From Zhuqueibacter pondensis (GTDB taxonomy: Bacteria > Zhuqueibacterota > Zhuqueibacteria > Zhuqueibacterales > Zhuqueibacteraceae): 64,000 bases of DNA. The notes beneath the pieces were generated by a model. It saw nothing but the letters and a program-made list of their open reading frames with translations, had not been told where the DNA came from and searched no databases. The position numbers were made by a program, and so were the translations under genes. Location of the stretch: NCBI GenBank assembly GCA_034505955.1, contig JAPDQK010000030.1, positions 6,550-70,549 of the forward strand, read 5' to 3'. This document shows positions 34,680 to 44,568 of the stretch, one piece after another (the stretch's first letter is position 1; each line of letters opens with the position of its first letter).

Positions 34680-35029
34680 TTGAGGTTGTTTCCCCCAACG
34701 GGCGTAGCCTACAGGCGCAGCCCACGGGCGTAGCCTTTTGCAACGCCAATGGAAAATATACCCGTAACCGCGCGAGAATGCGGCAAGTTGCTTTGCAAAG
34801 TCAAAGGCAAAACCATGAGGGGCAAAACAATTATTTTAAAAGTTTCATAGTTTTGCCTGCTAAAATTTTTTACAGAGTTTACGGTTTGCGAAGAAGCGCG
34901 TCTCAGACCAAAAGCCTGTCGATGATTTCTTGAGTGAGGAAGGACAAATTCCGCTGAGTAAACGCCAAGCCCGGCGCGAGGACACGGTTGTGTTTAATAT
35001 CAGGCGGGAGGTGTTTGTGATGGGGGTTT

Positions 35030-35407
35030 TTATAGGAAAATTACTTCGATATCTTCAATTCGCTTAAAATCGTCATCCATTGTAACCGGCTTCAGGTCAT
35101 AAAATTTGGCGATGCCGTATTGATAAGCATCATCAAAATCCAATCCAAACTCTTTTTTGGCTTTGACGACATCTTTATATCGATCCGCCGGCAAAGAGAG
35201 CAGTTTCGTGTTTGGCATCGAATCATCAATAAATTTTTGAAAAGCCTTAGCCCTTCTTTTTCGGAAAAGGATCACACCAATGGAATGCAAGGAAAAATCG
35301 CTGATATGAAGCTGCCCGATATTTGCATTTAAAAACTTTTTGCATTTTTCCTTTCTTTTCTGTTTCAGCAGAATTTCCAGGAAAATGTTCGTGTCGATTA
35401 AATACAT
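35030..35407 (-). CDS. vapC: VapC-like PIN-domain toxin
   Basis: 125 residues. PIN fold: the first acidic residue in MYLIDTNIFLEILL, a Glu/Asp-rich middle, then LDFDDAYQYGIAKFYDL and VTMDDDFKRI, which carry the remaining metal-binding acids. PIN toxins cut tRNA or rRNA. ATG 35407 overlaps the antitoxin stop (TAATG), so the two are coupled; GTG 35416 is a less likely start. The 3' end is next to the tandem repeat array. Confidence 0.85.
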   Translation of the reverse strand: MYLIDTNIFLEILLKQKRKEKCKKFLNANIGQLHISDFSLHSIGVILFRKRRAKAFQKFIDDSMPNTKLLSLPADRYKDVVKAKKEFGLDFDDAYQYGIAKFYDLKPVTMDDDFKRIEDIEVIFL

Positions 35408-35622
35408 TACCGCCACTCTAAGGCTTTGTGCTGCAATTCTACCGACGAGAATTCCTCAGCTAAATCAGACAACTCGCCCTCCCAATCAAATTTGAATTTT
35501 TTCCGTCGAAGTTTTGTGCCGGTATATTTGTTCATTAAGAATTCGACATAATCCAAGACATTGCCGATTAAATGCGGAGGAAGCTTCTGTATGCTGGCTT
35601 CAATCTGTTTTGCGTACATCAT
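35407..35622 (-). CDS. DUF2281-type antitoxin (VapB-like)
   Basis: 71 residues. The opening AKQIEASIQKLPPHLIGNVLDYVEFL is the DUF2281 pattern found before PIN toxins. The basic stretch KLRRKKFKFDWEGELSDL and a C-terminal toxin-binding helix follow. GAGGAAAAC precedes ATG 35622/35619. The antitoxin role is inferred from order and coupling with the PIN gene. Confidence 0.75.
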   Translation of the reverse strand: MMYAKQIEASIQKLPPHLIGNVLDYVEFLMNKYTGTKLRRKKFKFDWEGELSDLAEEFSSVELQHKALEWR

Positions 35623-35788
35623 GTTTTCCTCTTAACTTTTATTTTTGGTATGATAACTTTTCGTTGGCTTGATATACAGAAACAAAATAACAATTGATCA
35701 TCTGAAAAGCAAGCTATTTCCTCTAGGCAGCCAATAAAAAATATACCCGCAACCGCATGAGAATATGTTGTAAAATTCCCGATCTTTT

Positions 35789-35873
35789 GAACACGGATTA
35801 CACGGATGACGCAGATTTTCACAAATAAAAAATTCGTGAGAATCAGTGTGATCCGCGCCATCCGCCTTCAAAA
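35789..35873. repeat. dispersed ACGGAT repeat, second full copy
   Basis: GAACACGGATTACACGGATG, then ATTTTCACAAATAAAAAATT and GTGATCCGCGCCATCCGCC form opposed arms like those at 4047-4135. It sits in the roughly 390-base gap between the antitoxin gene and the CsgG/PEGA gene; I see nothing else supported there. Confidence 0.55.
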
Positions 35874-36011
35874 AAGCTTTATTCTTAATCCGCCCCGCTG
35901 CGGTAGAGTTCCTTTGAAGTCCACGCCGACCGCGATGAGATTTATTCCTGAATCTACTGGTTTGAAATTCTCTCCACTTGCACACTTTTCACTTGCAAAC
36001 TTGCCCACTTG

Positions 36012-36866
36012 CTATTTCCCCGCCGGCGGCCATGGAAACGCCGGCAGGCTTGCGGTTTTGGTGCCACTGCCGTCATCCGATGAAGTCAAGATGTACGCCG
36101 TTGCGCCAATCGCCGCAGCGCTAACTCCTCCCGCAACCCACAGCCAAGTACGCGAAGACGACTTGGCGACCATCTCCACATTGAAGTCTTCATCGCGTGT
36201 CATGGTCAATGCTTGTTCCCAATCTCGATAGCCCGGATATCTCAATCGAATTTTAATCCGGCTGCCGGCAATCACATTGCACGTGAGCGGAGTCTTGCCA
36301 ATCAGTTTCTTGTTGATGGTCACTTCCGCGTCTTTCGGGGCGGAATAGATCGTCAGCTTGTGCGACTTTTTCCCGGCCATCTCGCGCGCAATGTCATGCA
36401 GAATTTCCAGCAAGCCGTCGATTTCTCCCTGATAATTGCGATTGAACGACCTTTCAATTCGACCCGACTGCACATCGATCATCGAGATGTTGATGGCGTA
36501 AGTCTTGCCAATTTTGCCGACGCTGCCGGTCACCATCTTTTGCACATTCAGCATCCGGCCCGCTCGCACTGCGCATTCGGTCAACGTACAGCCGCTTTGC
36601 TGAAAACCCTGTTCCTTCAGAATGTCTTCCATCTTGCCGCGATCCAGTACGATGAACGCGCCGAGATTGACCAGATACCCGCGTAATTGATCAGTCAGGG
36701 TGGCTGCTTCGTTATCGGAGATTCCTCGACCTTCCAGATTCAGAATGGCGACGTGGGGTTTGGTGGAAAAAACGACTTGACCAAAGGTGTCAAAAGGGTT
36801 AAAGCCGATGAATGGGAGAAAAAGCAAAAGCAGAGTGGCTAATATGACGATGGAAATTTTTTGCAT
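36012..36866 (-). CDS. exported CsgG/FlgO-like protein with PEGA domain
   Basis: 284 residues. A signal or anchor segment (VILATLLLLFLPFIGF) is followed by a CsgG/curli-assembly-like domain (PHVAILNLEGRGISDNEAATLTDQLRGYL, FIVLDRGKMEDILKEQGF, MVTGSVGKIGKTYAINISMIDVQSG). A PEGA beta domain follows (LTIYSAPKDAEVTINKKLIGKTPL), then a C-terminal hydrophobic helix (WLWVAGGVSAAAIGATAYIL). Such proteins sit in the periplasm or outer membrane as assembly or sensing components. Partner unknown. Confidence 0.8.
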   Translation of the reverse strand: MQKISIVILATLLLLFLPFIGFNPFDTFGQVVFSTKPHVAILNLEGRGISDNEAATLTDQLRGYLVNLGAFIVLDRGKMEDILKEQGFQQSGCTLTECAVRAGRMLNVQKMVTGSVGKIGKTYAINISMIDVQSGRIERSFNRNYQGEIDGLLEILHDIAREMAGKKSHKLTIYSAPKDAEVTINKKLIGKTPLTCNVIAGSRIKIRLRYPGYRDWEQALTMTRDEDFNVEMVAKSSSRTWLWVAGGVSAAAIGATAYILTSSDDGSGTKTASLPAFPWPPAGK

Positions 36867-37121
36867 TTTGGTACCTGTTGATTTGCGTGAATTGCCATTG
36901 TACCGGTTGCCTCGTTGCCCTCATTCAGCCTGCGACAGTTATAAATGTACCCACAACGACATGCAGATGCGCTGCGAAAAGCCTTGACTTTTTGCAGAAA
37001 ATTCTTAATCTCGTTTTATGAGTTTTCGTTTATTACACTTTGTGTTTTTCGTGCCTTTGTGACCAGAATAATCCAGACCATAGGCACTACGACAAACACC
37101 TCATCATCATGGAGAAATATC

Positions 37122-40100
37122 ATGCGCATTTCGAAATTGCTTTTTGCCATTTGCTTTTTGCCGTTTGCTGTTTCAGCTCAATCCAACGTCGACAAGCTCA
37201 TTGATGCGCTGGATTCCCACAGCCGAGTGGTGCTGAATAATTGGAAGTACAGCACCAATCTCAAAGAAGACGCCACCAAGCCGGGTTTCGATGACTCGAA
37301 TTGGGAAACACTCAAACTCAACGAGTCAATTTATCCTGACTCCTGCTGGCTGCGTCGGGAAGTGGTATTGCCGCAGCGTTTTCTCGGCGAGCCAGTGAGC
37401 GGGCCGGTGCGCTTTCTGGTTTCAGTGGATGATTATGGCTATCTTTGGGTGAATGGCGAAAGCAAAGGCCATTTCCCCTGGAATGGCGAATTTGAATTGA
37501 CCCAAGACGCCAAACCCGGCCAGAAGTTTGTGCTCGTCATCAAAGCTATCAACACTGGCGGGCCGTTACGGTTGCTGCGGGCACAAATTGAGCCGGAGAA
37601 ATCAAAGCCGTTGCGGCAGCACCTTGATAGCTTGTCCTTGAGTTTACGCGTCGGGCAGAAATTGCTCAGTTTTGATACGTATCAGACCAATGCGCGAGTG
37701 AAAACCGATCCCGGTATCGACAACTCCGCGATGGATCGAGCGGAGAAAATTCGCTTGATCAACTTGCTGCAGAACCTTGCTGCAAAAGTCGATATTCAAG
37801 CATTGGCAGATGGCAAGGTAAATCGGTTTAAAGCTTCACTTGAAGATATGCGTACTCAACTTAAACCCATCGCTGATTATGTGAAGCGCTTTACGCTCTT
37901 TTTCGATGCCAATGCGCATATTGACGCGGCCTGGCTCTGGCGGGAGAAAGAAACGATCGAGGTTTGCAAAAATACTTTCGCTTCAGTTTTGAATATGATG
38001 GGGGCGCGACCGGATTTCACTTATACCCAAAGTTCGGCGGCTTATTATGATTGGATGGAACGACTCTATCATGAGATTTTTAGAGATATTCAAGCGCGCG
38101 TTAAAGACGGTCGTTGGGAGGTCGTCGGTGGGATGTGGGTGGAGCCGGATTGTAATCTACCCAGTGGTGAATCATGGGCGCGACATTTACTTTATGCAAA
38201 GCGTTACTTTAAGCAAAAGTTAGGAATTGACGTAAAAATTGGCTGGAATCCAGATTCTTTCGGGTATAACTGGAATATGCCGCAATTTTATGCCAACGCT
38301 GGCATCGATGCCTTTATCACGCAAAAGATCGGCTGGAACGACACCAATGTGTTTCCGCATCGTCTGTTCTGGTGGGAAGGCCCGGACGGCTCGCGAATTC
38401 TGGCGTATTTCCCCTTTGATTACGTGAATACGGTGGACAATCCCTATCGCCTCGTCGACTGGTTGCGCCAGTACGAAGCCAATACCGGCATGACGAAAAT
38501 GATGATTCTTTTCGGTGTCGGCGATCACGGTGGCGGACCCTCACTGGAAATGCTCGACCGGATCGAGAGATTGAAGACGCTCGACATCTATCCGAACATT
38601 GAGTATGGTACCGCGGCACAATATCTCGCCTGGCTCAAGCAGCAAAATCTCGAGAAGATTCCGGTTTGGCGGGACGAGCTTTATCTCGAATATCATCAAG
38701 GTACGTTCACCACGCAAGCGAAGATGAAAGAGTACAATCGCCGGAGCGAAGAGCTGCTGACGAATGCCGAGAAATTTTCCACGCTGGCAACTCTGTTCGG
38801 CGGAAGTTACAGCCGCGCCGATCTTGCCGAGGCTTGGCAACATGTGCTGTTCAATCAATTTCATGACATCTTGCCGGGATCGAGCATTCGCGAAGTCTAT
38901 CTTGATGCGCCGGAACGATATCAAACCGCGCACGCCATTGCCACGTTCGAGTTGAAAAACGCGTTCCATCGGATTAGCGATAAAATCAATACGACAAAAA
39001 TCAAAAAGGGGATACCGGTGGTTATTTTCAACCCATTGGCGTGGGAGAGAAGCGAGGTGGTGACGATTCATTTGCCGGAGGGCGATTTCAACGATTATGC
39101 GGTGTTTGATCTCGACGGCAGAGAAATGCCTTCGCAAATTTTTCAGCAGGGGAAATATAAGCGTGAGATGATTTTTTGGGCGAAGAATGTACCATCCCTC
39201 GGTTACACACTGTACGAATTGCGAAAGCAAAAGCCAACCCCGCAAACCAACAAGCTTTCCATTTCAACAACCACGCTCGAAAACGAATTCTTTCGGATTA
39301 CTGTTGATCCCGATGCCGGTTGGATCAAAAGCATTTTTGACAAGCGCCATGGCAAAGAGATTTTGACCGGCTATGGCAACGAGCTGCAAATTTTGGAGGA
39401 CAAACCGAGCGCTTGGGACGCCTGGAATATCGGCCTTACCGGGGTGAAATATCCGTCGAAGTTCCGGCGTGTTGAAATTGTTGAAAACGGGCCAGTGCGC
39501 GCTATCTTACGGATTACCCGTGATTATCTCAGACCCGGCGTCAAAAAAGATTTTCCCACCGAGGATTTTCCCAGCACGTTCTTCACGCAAGACGTGATTT
39601 TGTACGATGGGGGAGAGCGAATTGACTTCCGAACTGAGGTCGATTGGTGGGAAGATAAAACGATGCTGAAAGTGGCATTTCCGGTAGCGGTGCAGGATAC
39701 AGTGGCGACGTATGAGATTCCGTACGGCACAATTCAGCGCTCGACGCAAATGCGGAACAGTTGGGAGAAAGCCAAGGTCGAGGTTCCAGCGCAGCGTTGG
39801 GCAGATCTGTCACAAAGTGATTATGGCGTGAGCTTATTGAATCGTTCAAAATATGGCCACGACATCAAAGGCAATATCATGCGTCTCTCGTTGTTGCGTT
39901 CACCGAAATGGCCGGATCCGACAGCGGATCGTGGTAAACATGTGATTGAATATGTACTCTATCCACATGCCAACGGTTGGCGTGAAGCTGGCACCGTCCG
40001 GCGCGGCTATGAGTACAACAATCCGCTGATGGCGGTGCTGGGCGAGGTTCATAGGGGAGAGTTGTCCAGTGTCCACTCATTTGTGCAATTGACTCCTCGT

Positions 40101-40334
40101 AATCTCGTGTTGACCACCATCAAAAAAGCTGAAGATTCCGAAGCGTGGGTTTTCCAGTGGTACGAGAGTGAAGGCAAGGACACTCAAGCGCTCTTGAGGC
40201 TGCCGCAGATACCAGAAAAAGTGGTGGCTTCAAATTTTTTGGAAGAAGATGGGGAAACCATCGGTTTTGACAAGACCATGGTTCAAGCGCAGACAAAAAA
40301 GAATGCCGTGGTGACGCTGAAAGTGTATTTTTGA
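37122..40334 (+). CDS. exported glycoside hydrolase family 38 (alpha-mannosidase)
   Basis: 1070 residues with a signal peptide (LLFAICFLPFAVSAQ). After an ancillary N-terminal beta domain comes the GH38 catalytic domain: ANAHIDAAWLWREKETIEV (zinc His/Asp), WEVVGGMWVEPDCNLPSGE, and the nucleophile Asp in IGWNPDSFGYNWNMPQF. HVLFNQFHDILPGSS carries another zinc ligand. The large C-terminal beta-sandwich domains are present in full. It removes alpha-mannose from glycans outside the cytoplasm. ATG 37122 follows GGAGAAATATC; upstream in-frame codons are non-coding repeat. Confidence 0.92.
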   Translation: MRISKLLFAICFLPFAVSAQSNVDKLIDALDSHSRVVLNNWKYSTNLKEDATKPGFDDSNWETLKLNESIYPDSCWLRREVVLPQRFLGEPVSGPVRFLVSVDDYGYLWVNGESKGHFPWNGEFELTQDAKPGQKFVLVIKAINTGGPLRLLRAQIEPEKSKPLRQHLDSLSLSLRVGQKLLSFDTYQTNARVKTDPGIDNSAMDRAEKIRLINLLQNLAAKVDIQALADGKVNRFKASLEDMRTQLKPIADYVKRFTLFFDANAHIDAAWLWREKETIEVCKNTFASVLNMMGARPDFTYTQSSAAYYDWMERLYHEIFRDIQARVKDGRWEVVGGMWVEPDCNLPSGESWARHLLYAKRYFKQKLGIDVKIGWNPDSFGYNWNMPQFYANAGIDAFITQKIGWNDTNVFPHRLFWWEGPDGSRILAYFPFDYVNTVDNPYRLVDWLRQYEANTGMTKMMILFGVGDHGGGPSLEMLDRIERLKTLDIYPNIEYGTAAQYLAWLKQQNLEKIPVWRDELYLEYHQGTFTTQAKMKEYNRRSEELLTNAEKFSTLATLFGGSYSRADLAEAWQHVLFNQFHDILPGSSIREVYLDAPERYQTAHAIATFELKNAFHRISDKINTTKIKKGIPVVIFNPLAWERSEVVTIHLPEGDFNDYAVFDLDGREMPSQIFQQGKYKREMIFWAKNVPSLGYTLYELRKQKPTPQTNKLSISTTTLENEFFRITVDPDAGWIKSIFDKRHGKEILTGYGNELQILEDKPSAWDAWNIGLTGVKYPSKFRRVEIVENGPVRAILRITRDYLRPGVKKDFPTEDFPSTFFTQDVILYDGGERIDFRTEVDWWEDKTMLKVAFPVAVQDTVATYEIPYGTIQRSTQMRNSWEKAKVEVPAQRWADLSQSDYGVSLLNRSKYGHDIKGNIMRLSLLRSPKWPDPTADRGKHVIEYVLYPHANGWREAGTVRRGYEYNNPLMAVLGEVHRGELSSVHSFVQLTPRNLVLTTIKKAEDSEAWVFQWYESEGKDTQALLRLPQIPEKVVASNFLEEDGETIGFDKTMVQAQTKKNAVVTLKVYF

Positions 40335-40523
40335 ACTTGACCTGTACAAAACTTTTTTTTAAATTTATATTTTTCATCGACAGATCTTGTCTGCAGGATG
40401 AAGCTAACGGATTTTTTTCATTGCATTGAATGGCTGTTCTTTGTTGCACAGTAAAACGGATTCACCGATCGGAATCTGAAACAGAGGCATGGCACAGAAA
40501 AAGTTGGCAATGACAAATACGAT

Positions 40524-41681
40524 ATGAGTATGGTGAATAAAGTTGCGCTATCGGTTCTGGTTATTTTTTTGCTGAGTCCATCAATCATAACTTTAGAAAC
40601 CTCTCCTGTTCCGGAAAAGGCTACTCGTCTCAACCGCGTTATTGCACGATATGATGAATTTGTCGAGCAAACGCTGCAAGAATATGGGGTGCCCGGGGCC
40701 GCGATTGCGATTGTTGATCACGGTGAGGTGGTCTATCTGAAAGGATTTGGGGTGAGAGAATTGGGACGTCCCGAAATGATCACCCCGCATACGGTCTTTC
40801 GTATTGCTTCCCTGTCCAAAGGTTTTGCTGCCGTTCTCACCGGGCTTTTGGTGCAAGATGGAATATTGAATTGGGACGATCGCGTCACCAAATATCTGCC
40901 TGATTTCTCCTTGCGAGATCTGCACCATGCCCACGCCTTGACGATTCGTCACATTTTGAGCCATACCTCCGGCTTGCCTGCCCATGCATATGACAATTTA
41001 CTCGATGCACGGGTACCTTTTGATGCGATCGTTGAACAGTTGAAGAACGCTCCCATCTTATTCCCGGCAGGAAAACTTTATGCTTATCAAAATGTGGTCT
41101 ACAGTCTTATCGGTCCAGTTATAGAATCCGCGACAGGGAAGGAATATCCCAATCTCCTCAGGAAAAGGTTATTCATACCGCTGGCGATGCATGATGCTTC
41201 CCTGAGCTATGAAGAATTGCTTGCCGACACCAATCGCGCCACACCGCATATCCGGCGCCGGCATCGGTGGATGCCCATGGGCATCAAAAATACCTACTAC
41301 TCTGTGTTGCCTGCTGCCGGCATCAACGCCAGTATTTTCGATATGGCGCAGTGGTTGCGTGCACTTCTGGGTGGAATGCCGGCAATTGTGCCCCCGGAGA
41401 TCGTGCAACAAATTACTGAGCCGCTCATCAGAACACCGAGGGAAAAAAGACGCCTGAATTGGAATGGTCATGTACGCGATGCCTACTATGGCCTGGGCTG
41501 GCGGATATTGGATTACGAGGGAATGAAACTGATTTTCCACAGCGGCGGGGTGAGGGGCTATCGCGCTCAAATTGCCTTTATACCGGAAGAAAAAGTGGGT
41601 ATCGTTGTGTTGTTGAATGCAGAAGTTGCCAATCATTTCGCGTCGGCATTTTTTGACATGTATTTAGGTGGTATCGAATAG
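40524..41681 (+). CDS. exported serine hydrolase, beta-lactamase class C / esterase family
   Basis: 385 residues with an N-terminal signal (VALSVLVIFLLSPSIITL). The active-site S-x-x-K is in FRIASLSKGFAAVLTGLLV (about residue 95), the Y-x-N in LYAYQNVVYSLIGP, and a C-terminal HSGG (IFHSGGVRGYRAQ) replaces KTG. The HSGG form is usual in D-aminopeptidases, esterases and penicillin-binding-protein-like enzymes rather than true AmpC. Substrate uncertain. It lies between the GH38 and M28 genes on the same strand. Confidence 0.87.
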   Translation: MSMVNKVALSVLVIFLLSPSIITLETSPVPEKATRLNRVIARYDEFVEQTLQEYGVPGAAIAIVDHGEVVYLKGFGVRELGRPEMITPHTVFRIASLSKGFAAVLTGLLVQDGILNWDDRVTKYLPDFSLRDLHHAHALTIRHILSHTSGLPAHAYDNLLDARVPFDAIVEQLKNAPILFPAGKLYAYQNVVYSLIGPVIESATGKEYPNLLRKRLFIPLAMHDASLSYEELLADTNRATPHIRRRHRWMPMGIKNTYYSVLPAAGINASIFDMAQWLRALLGGMPAIVPPEIVQQITEPLIRTPREKRRLNWNGHVRDAYYGLGWRILDYEGMKLIFHSGGVRGYRAQIAFIPEEKVGIVVLLNAEVANHFASAFFDMYLGGIE

Positions 41682-41729
41682 CAGATTTTTTCCAGAGAGA
41701 TTTTGATCACCAGTTAAAGGGATTGAACG

Positions 41730-43430
41730 ATGCACGTCAATCAACGAGGATTCCACGCGTTACTCTTGGGGTTGATACTTACCGTCACCATCAACGCTAT
41801 AGCGCAAGTGCGCGAGGTTGAACAGCAAGCGGCCCAGCAAATCACCGCGACCACATTACGGGCGCACACCACGTTCCTGGCGGATGATTTATTGGAAGGC
41901 CGTGCCCCAGGAACCCGTGGCGGCCAGCTTGCCGAAAAATATATCGCCAGCCAATTTGAGCTACTTGGCTTGGTTCCAGGCGCCAAAGCAACGGAGGGCT
42001 CGCCCTCGTGGTATCAGTCCTTCGAGATTGTGGGGGTGACGAGTCACGTACCCAAAACGCTGACGCTGAAGTCCGGCGCGAAGTCACTAACACTCAAATT
42101 CTGGGATGATTTCATTGCCTATACCGGCGAGCAGAAGCCGAGGGTAACGGTGAAAGATGCGGAAATCGTTTTTGTCGGTTATGGCATTGAAGCGCCGGAG
42201 CAGAAGTGGGATGATTACAAAGGTGCCGATGTACGCGGCAAGATTTTGTTGATGATGAACAACGATCCAGAAACCGATCCGAATTTGTTTGCCGGTAAAA
42301 CCCGACTCTATTACGGCCGGTGGACGTACAAATATGAGATTGCAGCGCGCAAAGGCGCTGCCGGTGTGATCATTATCCACACCACGCCATCGGCAGGATA
42401 TAAATTTCAAGTGGTGCAAACCTCGTGGACCGGCGAACAGTTTGAGTTACCGCACCGAAACGACCAACCGGCGATCAAGATCAAAGCCTGGGCAACCGAC
42501 ACGGCCTGCAAACAAATTGCCTTGCTGGGTGGCAAAAATCTCGACGAGTTGCGGGCAAAAGCGGAACGCCGCGATTTCAAGCCGGTGCCGTTGGGGGTGA
42601 CGCTTTCTTTGGAAATCGAAAATAGCCTACGCAGCTTGAAAACGGCCAATGTGCTCGGGGTTCTGCCAGGGCGCGATCCGGAGCTGCGTGATGAATATGT
42701 GGTTTACTCGGCGCATCACGATCATCTCGGGATCGGAACCCCTTCTGCCACCGGCGATTCCATTTACAACGGGGCGTTGGATAATGCCTCGGGAACCGCG
42801 GCGATGCTCGCCATCGCCCAAGCCTTCGCGAGTTTACCGGCAGAAGAACGACCGCGACGATCGATCATGTTTGCTGCCGTCGCCGCGGAAGAGTCGGGCC
42901 TGCTCGGCTCGCAGAAATTCTGTGTCGAGCCGCCGGTGCCGGCGGGGTATCTGGCGGCCAATATCAATATCGATGGCGTGAACATTTGGGGCAGAACCAA
43001 GGACATTGCTGTTATCGGCCTCGGTAAATCCAGTTTGGATCACGTGGTCAAGGAAATCGCTGGATGGCAAGGAAGAGTGGTCAAAGGCGATCAATTTCCC
43101 GAGAAAGGATTTTTCTATCGTTCCGATCAATTCAACTTCGCCAAGATTGGCGTACCAGCAACTTATTTCGATACCGGGGTCGAATTTATTGGACGCCCAC
43201 CAGAATGGGGAAAAGAACAAATGGAAAAATGGGAGGCGACAAACTATCATCAGGTGAGCGATGAATACGAAGAGAGTTGGAATCTCGAGGGTGCTGTCGA
43301 AGATGCGCAATTGGCGTTTCTGGTGGGATTAAAAGTCGCCAACGCCGACCAAATGCCGAGTTGGATGCCTGGTGACGAGTTTGAAGCGGCGAGAAAGAAG
43401 GCGAGAGAATCAGTGAGCAGTGAGCAGTGA
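41730..43430 (+). CDS. exported M28-family zinc peptidase with PA domain
   Basis: 566 residues. A signal peptide is followed by the opening TTLRAHTTFLADDLLEGRAPGTRG, a PA insert (about residues 130-260, ending in AARKGAAGVIIIH), and the M28 core: VYSAHHDHLGIG, YNGALDNASGTAAML, AAVAAEESGLLGSQKF, FYRSDQFNFAKIGVPA. All co-catalytic zinc ligands (His, Asp, Glu-Glu, Asp, His) appear present. It should act as an aminopeptidase in the periplasm or outside. It is the last gene before a strong terminator. Confidence 0.92.
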   Translation: MHVNQRGFHALLLGLILTVTINAIAQVREVEQQAAQQITATTLRAHTTFLADDLLEGRAPGTRGGQLAEKYIASQFELLGLVPGAKATEGSPSWYQSFEIVGVTSHVPKTLTLKSGAKSLTLKFWDDFIAYTGEQKPRVTVKDAEIVFVGYGIEAPEQKWDDYKGADVRGKILLMMNNDPETDPNLFAGKTRLYYGRWTYKYEIAARKGAAGVIIIHTTPSAGYKFQVVQTSWTGEQFELPHRNDQPAIKIKAWATDTACKQIALLGGKNLDELRAKAERRDFKPVPLGVTLSLEIENSLRSLKTANVLGVLPGRDPELRDEYVVYSAHHDHLGIGTPSATGDSIYNGALDNASGTAAMLAIAQAFASLPAEERPRRSIMFAAVAAEESGLLGSQKFCVEPPVPAGYLAANINIDGVNIWGRTKDIAVIGLGKSSLDHVVKEIAGWQGRVVKGDQFPEKGFFYRSDQFNFAKIGVPATYFDTGVEFIGRPPEWGKEQMEKWEATNYHQVSDEYEESWNLEGAVEDAQLAFLVGLKVANADQMPSWMPGDEFEAARKKARESVSSEQ

Positions 43431-43456
43431 GCAGTTTCTGTCATGAGTCAAAATTG

Positions 43457-43491
43457 AATGCCGTGCTTTGAGAGCCAAGCACGGCATTTTT
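43457..43491 (+). terminator. intrinsic terminator after the M28 peptidase gene
   Basis: AATGCCGTGCTT (43457-43468) pairs without mismatch with AAGCACGGCATT (43477-43488), loop of eight bases, followed by TTTTTG. It lies 27 bases after the stop codon and just before the convergent GlsB-like gene. Confidence 0.85.
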
Positions 43492-43525
43492 GTTTCATGT
43501 CGGCCGATAAGGCATGCGAGAGCCA

Positions 43526-43774
43526 TCAGGCCTTTTTAATCATACCTATCAGATACAGCAGAACCACAGCTCCGACTACCGCCGCAACCAAAGAGCCGAT
43601 GAGATTCTCAGCAGATAAGCCGAGCAATGGGAACAACACCAAGCCGCCGAGCAACGCGCCGATGACGCCGACAACGAGATTGCCGATCAAGCCCATGCTG
43701 CGCTTTTTCATGATTTGTCCGGCGAGCCAGCCGGCGGCGAGACCGATTAGCAGAAACCAAAGTAGGCTGCTCAT
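43526..43774 (-). CDS. GlsB/YeaQ/YmgE-family stress-response membrane protein
   Basis: 82 residues, three short glycine-rich membrane helices: LLWFLLIGLAAGWLAGQIMKKR, GLIGNLVVGVIGALLGGLVLF, and SLVAAVVGAVVLLYLIGMI. The GLIGNLVVGVIGALLGG stretch is the family mark (older name transglycosylase-associated protein). The members are induced by general stress, with no known enzymatic activity. GGAGGGCACGGAA precedes the ATG. Confidence 0.93.
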   Translation of the reverse strand: MSSLLWFLLIGLAAGWLAGQIMKKRSMGLIGNLVVGVIGALLGGLVLFPLLGLSAENLIGSLVAAVVGAVVLLYLIGMIKKA

Positions 43775-43926
43775 TTCCGTGCCCTCCTTTCGGGAAAGTG
43801 AACTTCAACAACTTTAACTATGTGGGGCACAAGATAGATAAGTTTTTTGCAAAAGTCAAGTGTGGTTTGCTGACCAGGCTCTGTTGGGGAATGTGTTGCA
43901 CTGTCAATTTCCCCTGACTCGTTTCA

Positions 43927-44568
43927 TCAAGTGAGCTGCTGTTCTTCGAAGAACCGGCGCAAGGCAGGCAAGTCAAGCGGTTTGAGCATTCGGGGCAATT
44001 TCTCGACAAGAGAGACGTTTTCAAGCGCACGCGCCATCCAGTATTCGTCGAGGCCAACGTGTTTCTTTTGGGTATTTGCAAAAATATCGTCAAAAGGCAT
44101 GAACTCGTGACAAAGAAAATACACATCCACAAAGTCCTTCGCCTCGTGCCGATCAAACAAGGCAGAGAATTTATTGCAGGCGATGTCGAGCAAGTTGTCA
44201 ATATTGATACCGAATTCTGGTGCGACTTGAGCAGGCTGCAGGCGAAAGGGAGAAGTAAGAGCAAAATCACAGCGAACCTTTTTTGACTCGGTGCTCAATA
44301 TTACTTCGAGGAAACTCTCGTACTCACGGCGAATTTCAAGGTTGGCAGAAAGAGCAACAGCGATGGAATCGAGTATCGGGCGAGCTCGAGCCACAGCACC
44401 TGGAACTTCGGTAAAAAAATCCAGGTCGTCGGAGAATCTATGCTGCAAATAGAAATGCGCCAGGGCGGTGTCGCCCGTCAGGAAAAAATCTTTTTTGAGC
44501 TCGGTCTGGGAAAAAGCTTCTTAAAACCGGCGTTGCAAGAACGTTAAAATATTAGGAGTATCGACCAC
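43927..44568 (-). pseudogene. AbiEii-type nucleotidyltransferase, interrupted by a premature stop
   Basis: Read from GTG 44568 the frame gives VVDTPNILTFLQRRF, then TAA (44523-44521), then continues in the same frame EAFSQTELKKDFFLTGDTALAHFY and on through LQHRFSDDLDFF to a stop at 43927. This is the normal N-terminus of the AbiEii/AbiGii nucleotidyltransferase family (type IV toxin or abortive-infection effector) with one codon turned to a stop. The GD-x-A-L-A loop and SDDLDFF metal motif survive. After the stop, only a TTG at 44448 could restart, which would lose the catalytic loop. The upstream partner gene is also broken. Confidence 0.75.

Larger units (their letters stand above)
33500..34990. 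repeat. tandem array of about three ~520-bp non-coding units
   Basis: The anchor AAAATTTTTTACAG recurs at 33821, 34337 and 34862 (spacing 516 and 525). Each is followed by TCTCAGGCC/GACCAAAAGCC, GAGGAAGGGCAA and GCCAAGCCCGGCG-like sequence, then by the palindromic block described next and a GGCGTAGCC-containing stretch with AATATACCCG. Units 2 and 3 are close to identical over several hundred bases; unit 1 is diverged. No convincing gene is present in this 1.5 kb. Confidence 0.8.

Noticed and set aside
40378..40420. Possible terminator after the GH38 gene
   Set aside because: The pairing is short and broken; it is better explained as a degenerate match to the 60-bp unit (ATCTTGTCTGCAGG).
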